Source: Capricornis sumatraensis (taxonomy: Eukaryota; Chordata; Mammalia; Artiodactyla; Bovidae). From it: a stretch of DNA of 64,000 nt. Position 1 is the first letter of the stretch; every line of letters begins with the position of its first letter. Location of the stretch: contig NC_091072.1 of NCBI RefSeq assembly GCF_032405125.1, positions 141,072,001-141,136,000 on the forward strand, given 5' to 3'. Shown here piece after piece: positions 43,593 to 54,626 of this stretch. A program made the position numbers and the translations under genes. The notes under the pieces were generated by a model. The model saw only the letters and a program-made list of their open reading frames with translations, searched no databases and was not told the origin of the DNA.

Positions 43593-43666
43593 TCTCCTCC
43601 TACTTTCAATCTTTCCCAGCATCAGGGTCTTTTCCAATGAGTCAGCTCTTCACATCAGGTGACCAA

Positions 43667-43760
43667 GGTGTGTGTGCATAACTGAATCATTTTGCTGTAG
43701 AGAGGTAATGAAACACCAACACTGTAAATCAATGTTCAATTAAAACAAACAAACAATCAC
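43667..43760 (+). repeat. L1 3' tail
   Basis: 'cataactgaatcattttgct' to 'gtaaatcaatgttcaatta'. Confidence 0.75.
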
Positions 43761-44589
43761 GATGTCCTGCACACACTCAAGAACGAGACCCCAGGACCAA
43801 CACCAATCTTTAGCCACTCCGGAAGCCTTGATCACTCCACATGTTTTCATTTGCTTCTCCCTGACTGTTCTTATTTCTCACATATCAGTTTTCTAGTCAG
43901 TGCCTCAAACGCGGGAACACTGAAGGGGCATCCAGTAGAAAGCACCCTTCCTCCTTTTCTGAGTTCAACGCAAATTTAAAAAATGAGATAACAGAATGGA
44001 AGAAGAAAACCAAATGACCACTTAACTCCTGATAAAGCTGGGTTGCAGGATTCGGTTTACTATGAGAGAAGAGCTTCCTGACGCCAAGTCCTAGAGCAGG
44101 ATCCAGGAACTCTGATTAAAGTACACTTGTCTTGATGGGAATGGGAGGGTCAGCTGCTCCCAGAGCAGACCTCATGCTGGCTGGTGCCGAAGAGGGAAGG
44201 GGACAAGAATGAGCTGAGCAAGCTTACTTTACTCCCCACAAATGCGCCAATTAAACCATGCCCTCCTTCAGTTCAGGGCAGAGTTAAGAAAGGGACCCCC
44301 AAAAAGCCAGGTGTCACACTAATGCAACTCCCTTCACCCACAAGGCTGTGTTTAAATTTTCTTTTAAATAGTAAAATATGAGCATGTATGACTTGGGTAA
44401 AAAAAAAAACAAAACAAGATGGTAGAAGCTGCTACATGGTGGGCTGGGGATGCTACAGTTATAATCTGGAAGTCTAAAGTTTAGATTTCTCTGGCAGCAT
44501 AAGGAAATGATTTCCTACTCTTTCAAATAGTTTTCTGTGCCTTTATGAAAACACGTGCACTTAAAACACAATTCACAAATTGCAGCAAC
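43761..44589. other. Unique DNA, no gene recognised
   Basis: No repeat identified apart from an A-run at 44400-44411. The frame at 44184-44381 has no known domain. Confidence 0.3.
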
Positions 44590-45610
44590 ATTTAAATACA
44601 AGTTTTGCAACCCAATGTTCATTGCAGCACTATTCACAACAGCCAGGACATGGGAGAAACCTAAATGTCCATCAGCAGAGGAATGGGTAAAGAAGACGTG
44701 GTCCATATATACAGTGGAATATTACTCAGCCCTAAAAAGGAATGGAATTGGGTCATTTGTAGAGACATGGGTGGACCTAGAGACTGTCATACAAAGTGGA
44801 GAAAGAAAGAAAAACACATATCCTATACTAATACACATATGTGGAATCTAGAAAAATGGTATGCAGTTCAGTTTAGTCCTTCAGTCGTGTCCAACTCTTT
44901 GACACCCCATGGACCACAGCATGCCAGGCTTCTCTGTCCATCACCAACTCCTGGAGCCTACTCAAACTCATTGAGTTGGTGATGCCATCCAACCGTCTCA
45001 TCCTCTGTCGTCCCCTTCTGCCACCTTCAATCTCTCCCAGCATCAGGGTCTTTTCAAATGAGTCAGTTCTTCATATCAGGTGGCCAACGTATTGGGGTTT
45101 CAGCTTCAGCATCAGTCCTTCCAATGAACATTCAGGACTGAATTCCTTTAGGATGGACTAGTTGGATCTCCTTGCAGTCCAAGGGACTCTCAAGAGTCTT
45201 CTCCAACACCACAGTTCAAAAGCATCAATTTTTCGGTGCCCAGTTTTCTTTAGAGTCCAACTCGTACATCCATACACAAAAAATGGTATAGATGATCTTA
45301 TTTGCAAAGTAGAAATAGAGACAAAGTCATTGAAAACAAACATATGGACACTAAGGGACGAAGGGGATGGGGGGATGAATTGGGAGACTGGGGCTGACAC
45401 ATACGCTGCTATGTATAAAACTGAGAACTAAAGAGAACCTACTTTACAGAACAGGGAGCTCTACTTGGTGCTCTGTGGTGACCTAAATGGGAGCGAAGGA
45501 AATTCCCAAAAGACGGGCTATATATATATTTACAGCTGATTCATTCTGCCATACAGCAGGGGGAAAAAATATTGTAAAGCAACTACAATCCAAAACAAAT
45601 TAATTTTAAG
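44590..45610 (+). repeat. L1 3' region, split by BovB
   Basis: The plus-strand frame reads NPMFIAALFTTARTWEKPKC and SIYTVEYYSALKRN, the L1 ORF2 C-terminus. The 3' UTR follows at 45290-45610. Confidence 0.92.
44863..45278 (-). mobile_element. 5'-truncated BovB insertion with TSD
   Basis: A BovB 3' end inserted in L1. TSD aaaaatggtat at 44852-44862 and 45279-45289. Confidence 0.92.
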
Positions 45611-45934
45611 AAAGATTTAAATACAGGTTTTTCTCAGTTACAGACACAACTGTTTTTAGCCTTCTCAGCTTCCCTCCATTACCTCTCCTGTCCTTTCTCT
45701 TTGCACCCACCACGAAGCGATGAGAGTACACTGCAATGCCTGCTTTGACAAAACCAACTAGAGTCACTCCCCACTTCCAGATTTGAATGAAGTGGCCACA
45801 CCACATGCTGTGAAGTTAATTTCCCAAATGGTCACAGAGTGGCCAGATTCTGCCACCTGGGAGATCAGAGGACTTAAGTCTTCCTAGGGTGAACTTTGGC
45901 CAAGGGAAAGGGAAGCGGGAGGAAGCGGGCTAAC
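45611..45934. other. Unclassified DNA, no gene seen
   Basis: No recognised repeat. The minus-strand frame at 45606-45806 has no known domain. Confidence 0.3.
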
Positions 45935-46236
45935 AGATGCCCTCTCCTTGCTCTTTTTCTTGGACTCCCCTGAGGAGTAGCTTCTTCCTGCAACCTTTCT
46001 GAAGAATTCCTGAGTCCTGAGCAAACACCCCGAATGAAAGACCTGCTATTCAAAGACTGCTTTGCATCCTCCCATCCGTTTCCCCTCACTCTGACCACCT
46101 GAAACCACTCAGGCTGTTTAGGGTCATCTTGCTCTTGCTTTTGCCCAGAGGACTAGCCTCGGCTTCCTGCAACCAGCCTGCCACAGATCCAGTGCTTAAT
46201 GAGCGTTCCTTAGGGAAGCAAAGAGAAGACTGTTGT
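45935..46236. repeat. Duplicated segment, copy 1
   Basis: It closely matches 54030-54110 plus 54395-54626 in the same orientation ('ctcccctgaggagtagcttc', 'agactgctttgcatcctccc', 'cagatccagtgcttaatgag'). It lacks the Bov-A2 found in copy 2. The family is unknown, possibly ERV- or LTR-derived. Confidence 0.75.
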
Positions 46237-46452
46237 TGCTGCTGTTGTTTAGCCGTTAAGTCATGTCCAACTCTTTGCAACCCCATGGACTATAGCCCAC
46301 CAGGCTCCTCTGTTCATGGGATTTTCCAGGCAAGAATACTGGAATGGGTTGCCATTTCCTTCTCCAAGGAATCTTCCCAACTCAGGGATTGAACTCACAT
46401 CTCCTGCGTTGCAGGGGAATTCTTTACCACCCAGCCACCTGGGAAGCCCTAT
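46237..46452 (-). repeat. Bov-tA SINE (shared with the duplicated segment)
   Basis: 'tgctgctgttgtttagccgt' to 'cagccacctgggaagccct'. The same junction with the duplicated segment occurs at 54627. Confidence 0.9.
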
Positions 46453-47064
46453 AGAGATGACATTACATATTACAGAGAAAACCTTCCTTTGAAATATTCC
46501 TTGAGTTTCTTTCCTCAAAAACTCCACAGCTTAGGGTTTACCCATCTCTACTTCCTCTTCTTGTCAAGATACTAATATTTTCTTCCTCATTCTCTGGTGG
46601 GTAAAACAATTCGGTCTCCTCTCAGCATTTTAATTCTCCTCACTGCCAATCACCCTGCTTACTTCAACAAAGGCCCTCTAGTGAGCAGAGTACACAAAGC
46701 ATTCATTCTTCCTTGTGGACAAGAAGGGAGGTATTGCCAGGACACCCTTTTAAAACATTTTCCCCACGTCACACAGGCATAAAGCAAAATTCCAAGCCAG
46801 CAAAGAGCGGAAGAAAGATAAATCTATGTCAGAGTGAAGCCAGCGTGGGTCTAGGTAGGGACCAGTCTGCAGTGGTGTCCAGTGAAGGGAAAACTTCTGA
46901 TCAGGAGCATCACTCTTGATGCAAAGCAGACGTGACCTCAAACTGGGTTCAAGTGAGGCCACACCGCCTGTGAGCAGGAGGTGGGAAAGGCTTTTCAGTA
47001 ATATCACTGGCAGTGGGCATGGTTTAATTTAATACTCAGTAAATCTTATACTCAATAAACATCA
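46453..47064. other. Unique DNA, no gene seen
   Basis: No recognisable repeat or gene. Confidence 0.3.
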
Positions 47065-47352
47065 TGGGACTTCCCTAGTGAGAATTCGCCTGCCAATGCA
47101 GGGGACACAGGTTCGATTCCTGGTCTGGGAGGATTCCACATGCCGAGGGGCAACTAAGTCCATGAGCCACAACTACTGAGCCCATGTCCTGCAACTACTG
47201 AAGCCCGTGCACCCTAGAGCCCGTGTTCTGCAACAAGAGAAGCCACCACAATGAGAAGCACGCCCATGGCAACTCGAGAGTAGCCCCAACTTGTCGCTAC
47301 TAGAAAATGCCTGCTCCCAGCAATGAAGACACAAATAAATAAACTAAAAAAA
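47065..47352 (+). repeat. CHR-type SINE, long form
   Basis: 'gggacttccctagtgagaat' to 'agcaatgaagacacaaataa', nearly full length. Confidence 0.87.
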
Positions 47353-47534
47353 CAAACATCCTGTTAAGTTTGCAGCCATAGAACTGATCCCAGTGGCAAT
47401 GATTCTGAAAATGGACAAATAGATACCCTGCCCACAGTTGAAGGTTGAGGGACCAGGAAACCAAGCAGTTCCCTACTCAATATTTTCTCGTTATGCTTAA
47501 GAATAATACATTTTCAAAAAAAAAATAATAATAA

Positions 47535-48470
47535 TACATTTTCTATTGCCCCTGTAACAAATTACCATGAACTTGGTGGCTGGAAACAACACAAATTTAG
47601 TCTCTTGATAGCAGTCTGACACCCATCTCATTGGGCTGACATCAAGGTGTTGATCGGGGAAATCCTCATTTTTAAAAATAAAATAAATGATTATTTATTT
47701 AACGTGGCTGCACCAGGTCTTAGTTGCGGTATGCAGGATCTTTAGTTGCAGCATGCAAACTCTTAGTTGAGGCATGTGGGATCTAATTCCGAGACCAGGA
47801 CTGGAACCTGGGCCCCCTGTATTGGGAGGATGGAGTCTTATCCGCTGGACTACCAGGGAAGTCCTGAGAATTCCTTTTCCTTGCCTTTTCCAGCTTCCAG
47901 AGACTGCTGCATTCCTTGGCTCATGACCCTTCCTCCATCCTCACAGCCAACGAGAGCAAATTGAATCCTCTCATCACTTCACTCTGACCTCGTCTGCCTT
48001 CCTCTTCCACTTTTTGGGACCCTTGTGATGACACTGGGTCCACCTGGATCACCCAAAATAATCTTCCTACTTGAAGGTCAGCAAAATAGCAAACTTAATT
48101 CCATCTGCAACCTGATCTCCCTTTTGCCATGTGACGAAACATAGGCACAGAATCTGGGGGTTAGGATGCGTGCATCTTTGGGGAGTCACCACTCTACCTA
48201 CCACGTGGTGAGAAGTACTGTGGAGAAAAACAGAGCAAGGATGCAAAAGAGGGAGGGACCACTCTTTCACTGTCATGTAACCTCTGACCACAGCTGAAAA
48301 GGTTCTGTTTTTCCTTTAAGGATTCATTTGATCATACTGAGCCCACCTGTAAAATCCAAACTCTTCTCCCCATCTCAATATCCATAACACTAATCATGAA
48401 ACATGAAGACCCTTTTACCACTTAAGGTAACATGTTTATAGGTTCCAAGGGTTAGAATATATTTTCATGC
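47535..48470. repeat. Old mammalian interspersed repeat (same family as 37.5 kb), SINE-split
   Basis: 'gtaacaaattaccatgaact', 'gacatcaaggtgttgatcgg' and 'cttttgccatgtgacgaaac', followed by a second partial unit at 48300-48470. It is interrupted by a CHR SINE. Confidence 0.5.
47670..47865 (-). repeat. CHR-type SINE
   Basis: 'ttatttaacgtggctgcacc' to 'ggactaccagggaagtcct'. Confidence 0.83.
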
Positions 48471-48479
48471 ATGCCAAAT

Positions 48480-48672
48480 CTGCATTCGCAACTCTTTGCA
48501 ACCCTATGGACTGTAGCCTGACAGGCTCCATCCATGGGATTCTCCAGTCATGAATACTGGAATAGTTGCCATGCCCTCCTCCAGAGGGTATTCCCAACCC
48601 AGGGATAGAACCCAAGTCTCTTATGTCTCCTGCAGGCAGGTTCTTTACCACTAGCACCACTTGGGAAATCCA
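48480..48672 (-). repeat. Bov-tA SINE
   Basis: 'gcattcgcaactctttgcaa' to 'gcaccacttgggaaatcc'. The 3' end is shortened. Confidence 0.85.
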
Positions 48673-49054
48673 TAGACCAGCCATTATTCTCCATGCCACA
48701 TCTTATCTGTGATAGAATTTTCTAGGTTTGTCAATGACTGTGAAATTTCCAACTTGTGCTGCAAAAGGTCAAAAGCACTTACAGAGAATTCAATGGGTAG
48801 GTACGACTATTTCAATATAATCAAAAAACAGAAGTTAAAGTTTCTTACTGTTAGCTCCCTAGAATGCAAAAACGTGTGCATCTTGACTCAGAAGTGAAGG
48901 AGCAGTATGCCTCCATCGATACCAAGGTACCACAGAGTTGTTTTAGCTCAAGCAATCTCCTAGTGTTGCCTCTGTGTAGGCAGCACATTTTGTCACACGA
49001 AGCCCCCAGCAACAACTGATCCATCTCTTTAGTTCTGCTTTCTGAGAAAGTTAC
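48673..49054. other. Unique DNA, no gene seen
   Basis: Nothing recognised. Confidence 0.3.
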
Positions 49055-50300
49055 CTAAGTGGAACCATATGATCTGCAGATCGTATTTGGATCTGGCTCC
49101 TTTCATATAGCAAAACGCATTTGAGATTCACCCATGTTATCGTATGTATCAATAGTTTTTCCATTTTTATTGCTGAGTAGTATTTCATTGCATACATGTG
49201 CCACAGTGTATCCATTCAATTGTTGATGGACATTTGGGTTTCCAGTTTGGGTGATTATGAATGAAGCTGCAATAAACAATCGTGTACAGTCTTTTTGTGT
49301 GAACTTAAGTGTTCATTTCGCTTGGGTGAACACCTAGGATTACTGGGTTATATGGTAAGTGTATGTTCACCTCTATAAGAAACGGCCAAATTCTTTCCCA
49401 AAGTGACTGTACTATTTCGCCCTCCTACTAGGAACGTATGAGAGCTCCGGTTGTTCAACACCCCTGCCAGCATGTAGTATTGTCAGTTTTTTTGTTTTGT
49501 TTCAGTTTGATTTGGGTTGGGTTTATAGCCGTTCTAACAGCCGTGTGGTATTATTTCACTGTGGTTTTAATTTACAATTTCATTATTACTAATGATGTCC
49601 AACCAGTCCATTCTGAAGGAGATCAGCCCTGGGATTTCTTTGGAAGGAATGATCCTGAAGCTGAAACTCCAGTACTTTGGCCACCTCATGCAAAGAGTTG
49701 ACTCATTGGAAAAGACTCTGATGCTGGGGGGGATTGGGGGCAGGAGGAGAAGGGGACGACAGAGGATGAGATGGCTGGATGGCATCACTGACTCGATGGA
49801 CGTGAGTCTGAGTGACTCCAGGAGTTGGTGATGGACAGGGAGGCCTGGTGTGCTGCGATTCATGAGGTCGCAGAGTCGGACACGACTGAGTGACTGAACT
49901 GAACTAATGATATTGAGAATATTTTCATACATTTATTCACCATTCATGAAGAACCTGTTCAAAATCTTTTGCCCAGTTTTAATTGCATTGTTTTCCTTTT
50001 GGAAGTTTTTAAAGTTCTCATATATTATACATATGTCTTCTGTCAGGTATGTGATTTGAAAATATTTCTATTAGCCTGTGGCTTGTCTTTTCATTCTCTT
50101 AACAGTGTCTTTCACACAATAAAAGTTGTTAATTTTTATGAAGTTCAACTGTGAATTTTTTCCTTCATGGATCATTCCTTCAGTGTCATATTTAAGAATT
50201 CTTTCCCTCATCCAAAGTCACAGTGATTTTCCACCTATGTTTTCTTTAGAAGTTTTATAGTTTTAAATTTTACATTTAGATCTGTGATCCATTTTGAAAT
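49055..50300 (-). repeat. L1 3' region, split by BovB
   Basis: Reversed L1 ('attgctgagtagtatttcat', 'tgttgatggacatttgggtt', 'gttctcatatattatacata'). It may extend toward 50600. Confidence 0.82.
49597..49902 (+). mobile_element. Short 5'-truncated BovB insertion with TSD
   Basis: BovB 3' end from 'gtccaaccagtccattctga' to 'gtgactgaactga'. TSD actaatgat at 49588-49596 and 49903-49911. Confidence 0.92.
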
Positions 50301-51135
50301 GATTTTTGCACAAGATAAAAGGTATTATTGGTTGCAGGGTTTTCTTCCTCCTTCTCGACTTCCTCTTCCTCCTTCCCCATTTCCTTCCCCCTCATCTTTT
50401 TTTTCCCATATGGTTGTTACTTGTTCCAACACCATAGCAAAGACCATCCTTCCTACATTAAACTGGATTTCCTTTTTGGTTAAAAACAGGTTGACAATAC
50501 ATGGATGGATCTATTTCTGGACTGTGTATTCTGTCCCACTGGTCTGTCTATCCTTTTAATATACATCACTCTCCCAATTACTCTAGCTTTGGTTAACAGG
50601 TAAATCTATTTTTTTTAATCCAAAAATCTCCACCACTTGAAACATGTCATCTTGAGCAAGTTACACAGCTTCTCAGAACTACAGTTTTCTTAACTGTAAA
50701 AACAGGATCTTCGCAGGAGCTCTGTGAAGCTGACAAGGCATGGTGGGCAAGGTGGTGGATGTTGCTCATTTTGTTTGTCCAGCTCTCCTCCTTTCTTCCA
50801 GGGTCAGCCCCTCCGCCTTTTATGGAACAGCTCTTCCGGCTCACTTTAGAATACATGCCCCAAGCATAGTAACACCAGCCTATACATCATGTTTCCCAAT
50901 CATCTTCCTCCATGCCTTAGTGCCTTTGTGGATTCTGTTCAGCCCTATGGACTATCCTTCTACATTTCTGTTTGTTGGGTTTTGACCAGGCAAATTCCTC
51001 CCAATCCTCCAATACATAAAATCACATTTCCTCAGCCAAACCTTTGCAGTTATCTTTTCCCATTGTATACTCTCACAGAAGGTTGTTCAAATTTATTTTA
51101 TTGTTCATAATTCATTATACTGTGGTTTCACACAC
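50301..51135. other. Mostly unique DNA, with an L1 remnant and a MIR-like piece
   Basis: 50634-50720 ('gagcaagttacacagcttct', 'ttcttaactgtaaaaacagg') looks like a MIR in plus orientation. No gene. Confidence 0.35.
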
Positions 51136-51992
51136 ACAGTTCAGATCAGTCGCTCAGTCGTGTCCAGCTCTTTGTGACCCCATGAATTGCCACATGCCAG
51201 GCCTCCCTGTCCATCACCAACTTCTGGAGTTCACTCAAACTCACGTCCATCGAGTCGGTGATGCCATCCAGCCATCTCATCATCTGTCGTCCCCTTCTCC
51301 TCCTGCCCCTAATCCCTCCAAGAATCAGGGTCTTTTCCAATGAGTCAACTCTTCACATGAGGCGGCCAAAGTACTGGAGTTTTAACTGTAGCATCAGTCC
51401 TTCCAAAGAATACCCAGGGCTGATCTGCTTTAGAATGGACTGGCTGGATCTCCTTGCAGTCCAAGGCACTCTCAAGAGTCTTCTCCAACACCACAGTTCA
51501 AAAGCATCAATTCTTTGGCGCTCAGCTTTCTTCACAGTCCAACTCTCACATCCATACATGACCAATGGAAAAACCAAAGCCTTGACTAGACGGACCTTTG
51601 TTGGCAAAGTAATATCTCTGCTTTTGAATATGCTGTCTAGGTTAGTCATAACTTTCCTTCCAAGGAGTAAGCGTCTTTTAATTTCATGGCTGCAATCACC
51701 ACCTGCAGTGATTTTGGAGCCCCAAAAAATAAAGTCTGACAGTGTTTCCTCCTCTATTTCCCATGAAGTGATGGGATCAGATGCCATGATCTTAGTTTTC
51801 TGAATGTTGAGCTTTAAGCCAGCTTCTTCACTCTCCTCTTTCACTTTCATCAAGAGGCTTTTTAGTTCCTCTTCACTTTCTGCCGTAAGGGTGGTGTCAT
51901 CTGCATATCTGAAGTTATTGATATTTCTCCCTGCAATCTTTATTCCAGCTTGTGCTTCTTCCAGCCCAGTGTTTCTCATGATGTACTCTTCA
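51136..51992 (-). mobile_element. BovB LINE 3' end with a 218-codon RT-domain frame
   Basis: The longest BovB copy here. The minus-strand frame 51353-52009 is open for 218 codons and includes the reverse-transcriptase active-site box YADD (51896-51907) followed by LNIQKTKIMASDPITSWEIE and the C-terminal domain. The first residues come from an adjoining (CA)n run and are not BovB. It lacks the endonuclease and N-terminal RT, so it is a truncated, non-autonomous copy. Confidence 0.93.
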
Positions 51993-52046
51993 CACACACA
52001 CACACACAAACACCATACACCTCTGAGTTCCTAGAGGGCTTAAATA

Positions 52047-52089
<43 letters not shown>
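51993..52089. repeat. (CA)n and (GT)n microsatellites
   Basis: (ca) about 8-9 copies at 51993-52010 and (gt) about 19 copies at 52049-52088 face each other across about 40 bases, so the region can form a hairpin. Confidence 0.9.
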
Positions 52090-52091
<2 letters not shown>

Positions 52092-52132
52092 ACCTAATGC
52101 CTAGCATACAGTAGGTGCTCAACACATTTTCT

Positions 52133-52477
52133 TAAAGATTTATGCATTTATTTACGGCTGCGCTGGGTCTTTGTTGCTGTGTGTGGCCTTTCTCTAGCTG
52201 TAGTGAATGGGGGCTACTCTCCAGCTGTGGTGTGCAGGCTTCTCATTGCAGTGACTTCTCTTGTTGCAGAGCACAGGCTTTAGGGTGCATGGGCTCCAGT
52301 ACCTGCAATGCATGGGCTTAACAGTTGTGGCTCGTGAGCTCTAGAGAACTGGTTACATAGCTGTGGCCCACAGATCTAGCTGTCCCATGGCACGTGCAAT
52401 CCTCCCAAACTAGGGATGGAACCTGTGTCTCCGGCATTGCCAGACGGGTTCTCTACCACTGAGTCACCAGGGGAGCC
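52133..52477 (-). repeat. CHR-type SINE, long form
   Basis: 'tttacggctgcgctgggtct' to 'gagtcaccaggggagccc'. An imperfect TSD (ctcaacacatttt / ctcaatacgtttt) flanks it. Confidence 0.85.
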
Positions 52478-52705
52478 CTCAATACGTTTTTATTGCAACC
52501 TAAAAGGAAAGGAGGAGAAAAAGAAAACTGACATAACAGAACTCCTTCTCAGATAGATATTTGCCTGAACTTTGTACGAATGGGCCTCCTTGTACCATGT
52601 GTGAGCACCATGGACGTGTTATTTTAGCTCTGTTAATGACTCAATCATATGGCCACAGAATAGATTATGCCAAGCACTAATGCAGCTGTATCACACCAGC
52701 ATGGC

Positions 52706-52918
52706 CTGGTTCTCATGGTGGCTCAGCCGGTTAAGAATCTGCCTGCAATGCAGGAGACCTGGGTTTGACCCCTGGGTTGGGAAGATCCCCTGGAAAAAGG
52801 AATGGTAACCCACTCCAGTATCCTTGCCTGGAGAATCCCATGGAGAGAGGAGCCTGGTGGGCTATAGCCCATGGAGTGGCAAAGAGTTGGACACGACTGA
52901 GGGACCTGACTGAAGCAC
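52706..52918 (+). repeat. Bov-tA SINE
   Basis: 'tggttctcatggtggctcag' to 'gagggacctgactgaag'. Confidence 0.88.
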
Positions 52919-53274
52919 TCTCATTGTGCTTAGGAATGAGGCACTGGCCCTAGGAAGCAGGTCTAACACACCAGCCACGAAGAAAACATGCTTCAAATTC
53001 TGAGCATGGGCCACGTTGTATCAGATTATTAAGCAGTGTTACAATACGCCCCCCTCATTTTTGAATTGTTCTCCCTGTTCCTCAAGTAAAGAATAATGTG
53101 TAGCCTCCAACCAGAACAGAACCAAAGAAAACAAATACAATGCTCCAGCTGCTAAAACTGAATGCAGGAATGTCTATGAATATACTATGCAAATTAAGAG
53201 AGAGCAAGGACTGATGGGAATAGACGCAGAGGCGGAACAGGGAACAGGTAGGGGAGGGATATATTTTGAAAAGT
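52919..53274. other. Unique DNA, no gene seen
   Basis: No recognised element. Confidence 0.3.
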
Positions 53275-53440
53275 TGCCACCCACTCTTTGGGACCCCATG
53301 GACTATACAGTCCATGGAATTCTCCAGGCCAGAATACTGGAGTGGGTAGCCATTCCCTTCTCCAGGGCACCTTCCCAACCCAGGGATCGAACCCAGGTCT
53401 CCTGAATTGCAGGCGAATTCTTTACCAGCTGAGCCACAAG
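53275..53440 (-). repeat. Bov-tA SINE
   Basis: 'cactctttgggaccccatgg' to 'ccagctgagccacaaggg'. The 3' end is truncated. Confidence 0.85.
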
Positions 53441-53459
53441 GGGTTTGGTTGCCAGAGAA

Positions 53460-53850
53460 GTCAGCTGTGTGACCGGATGGTTGGAACCTTCATCACACTC
53501 CCCTGACCTATGGGGGAGGGGAGAGGATCCCCTCTAACCCTCCAACCCCAGACTGAATCAATCACCAGTGGCCAATCATGTAATCAATCATGCCCTTGTA
53601 ATGAGGTCTCCATAAAACCCCCAAAAGATAGGATTCAGAGACCATCAGGGTTGGTGAACACATAGAGATTTGGGGAGAGGAGCATGCTGGCAGAGGGTGT
53701 GGAAGCTCCACCCCCTTTCCCCGACCTTGTCCCCTCTCTTCCATTCGGCTGATCCTGAGTTATATCCTTTTATAATAAACAGGCAACCTGGTAAGTGAAC
53801 TGTTTCCCTGAGTTCTGTGAGCCACTCTAGCAAATTAATGGAACCCAAGA
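53460..53850 (+). mobile_element. ERV-type LTR fragment
   Basis: 'aaaacccccaaaagatagga' through 'gttatatccttttataataa' (AATAAA at 53774-53779) to 'tctgtgagccactctagcaa' has the order of a common mammalian LTR. It is followed by a BovB insertion. No viral coding sequence. The family is not named. Confidence 0.6.
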
Positions 53851-53853
53851 TGG

Positions 53854-54017
53854 AGTAGGAGGAGAAGGGGACAACAGAGGATAAGATGGTTGGATGGCAT
53901 CACCGACTCGATGGACACGAGTTTGGGTAAACTCCGGGAACTGGTGATGGACAGGGAGGCCTGGCGTGCTGCGATCCATGGGGTTGCAGAGTCGGACACG
54001 ACTGAGCAACTGAACTG
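53854..54017 (+). mobile_element. Very short BovB 3' end
   Basis: 'agtaggaggagaaggggaca' to 'gagcaactgaactga'. TSD-like aagatgg at 53847-53853 and 54018-54024. Confidence 0.85.
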
Positions 54018-54029
54018 AAGATGGGATAA

Positions 54030-54626
54030 GATAGATGTCCTCTTCTTGCTCTTTTTCCTGGACTCCCCTGAGGCGTAGCTTCTTCCTGCATCCTTTCTGA
54101 AGAATTCCTGCTGCTGCTACTGCTGCTGCTGCTAAGTCGCTTCAGTCGTGTCCAACTCCATGCGACTCCATAGACGGCAGCCCACCAGGCTCCCCCATCC
54201 CTGGGATTCTCTAGGCAAGAATACTGGAGTGGGTTGCCATTTCTTTCTCCAGTGCATGAAAGTGAAAAGTCAAAGTGAAGTCGCTTAGTCGTGTCCGACT
54301 CTTTGCGACCCCATGGACTGCAGCCTACCAGGCTCCTCCATCCATGGGATTTTCCAGGCAAAAGTATTGGAGTGGGGTGCCATTGCCTTCTCCAGAAGAA
54401 TTCCTGAGTCCTGAGCAAACCACCCCTAGTGAAAGACCTGCTCTTCAAAGACTGCTTTGCATCCTCCCATTCCTTTCCCCTCACTCTGACCACCGAAACC
54501 ACTCAGGCTGCTTAGGGTTATCTTGCTCTTGCCTTTGCCTAGAGGACCAGCTCAGGGATTCCTGCAACCAGTCTGCCACAGATCCAGTGCTTACTGAGTG
54601 TTCCTTAGGGAACCAAAGAGAAGACT
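54030..54626. repeat. Duplicated segment, copy 2, carrying a Bov-A2
   Basis: It matches 45935-46236 except for the Bov-A2 at 54111-54394. The match continues into the same Bov-tA at the high-coordinate side. Confidence 0.75.
54111..54394 (-). repeat. Bov-A2 dimer with 12-bp TSD
   Basis: (ctg)n, then two monomers separated by 'gtgcatgaaagtgaaaagtc'. TSD gaagaattcctg at 54099-54110 and 54395-54406. Copy 1 of the duplication has a single gaagaattcctg, the empty site. Confidence 0.94.

Larger units (their letters stand above)
42382..43660 (-). mobile_element. BovB tail split by the TMEM50B retrocopy
   Basis: BovB 3' sequence occupies 42382-42558 and continues at 43608-43660 ('aatctttcccagcatcaggg', 'gtcagctcttcacatcaggt'). 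The retrocopy sits between. Confidence 0.9.
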
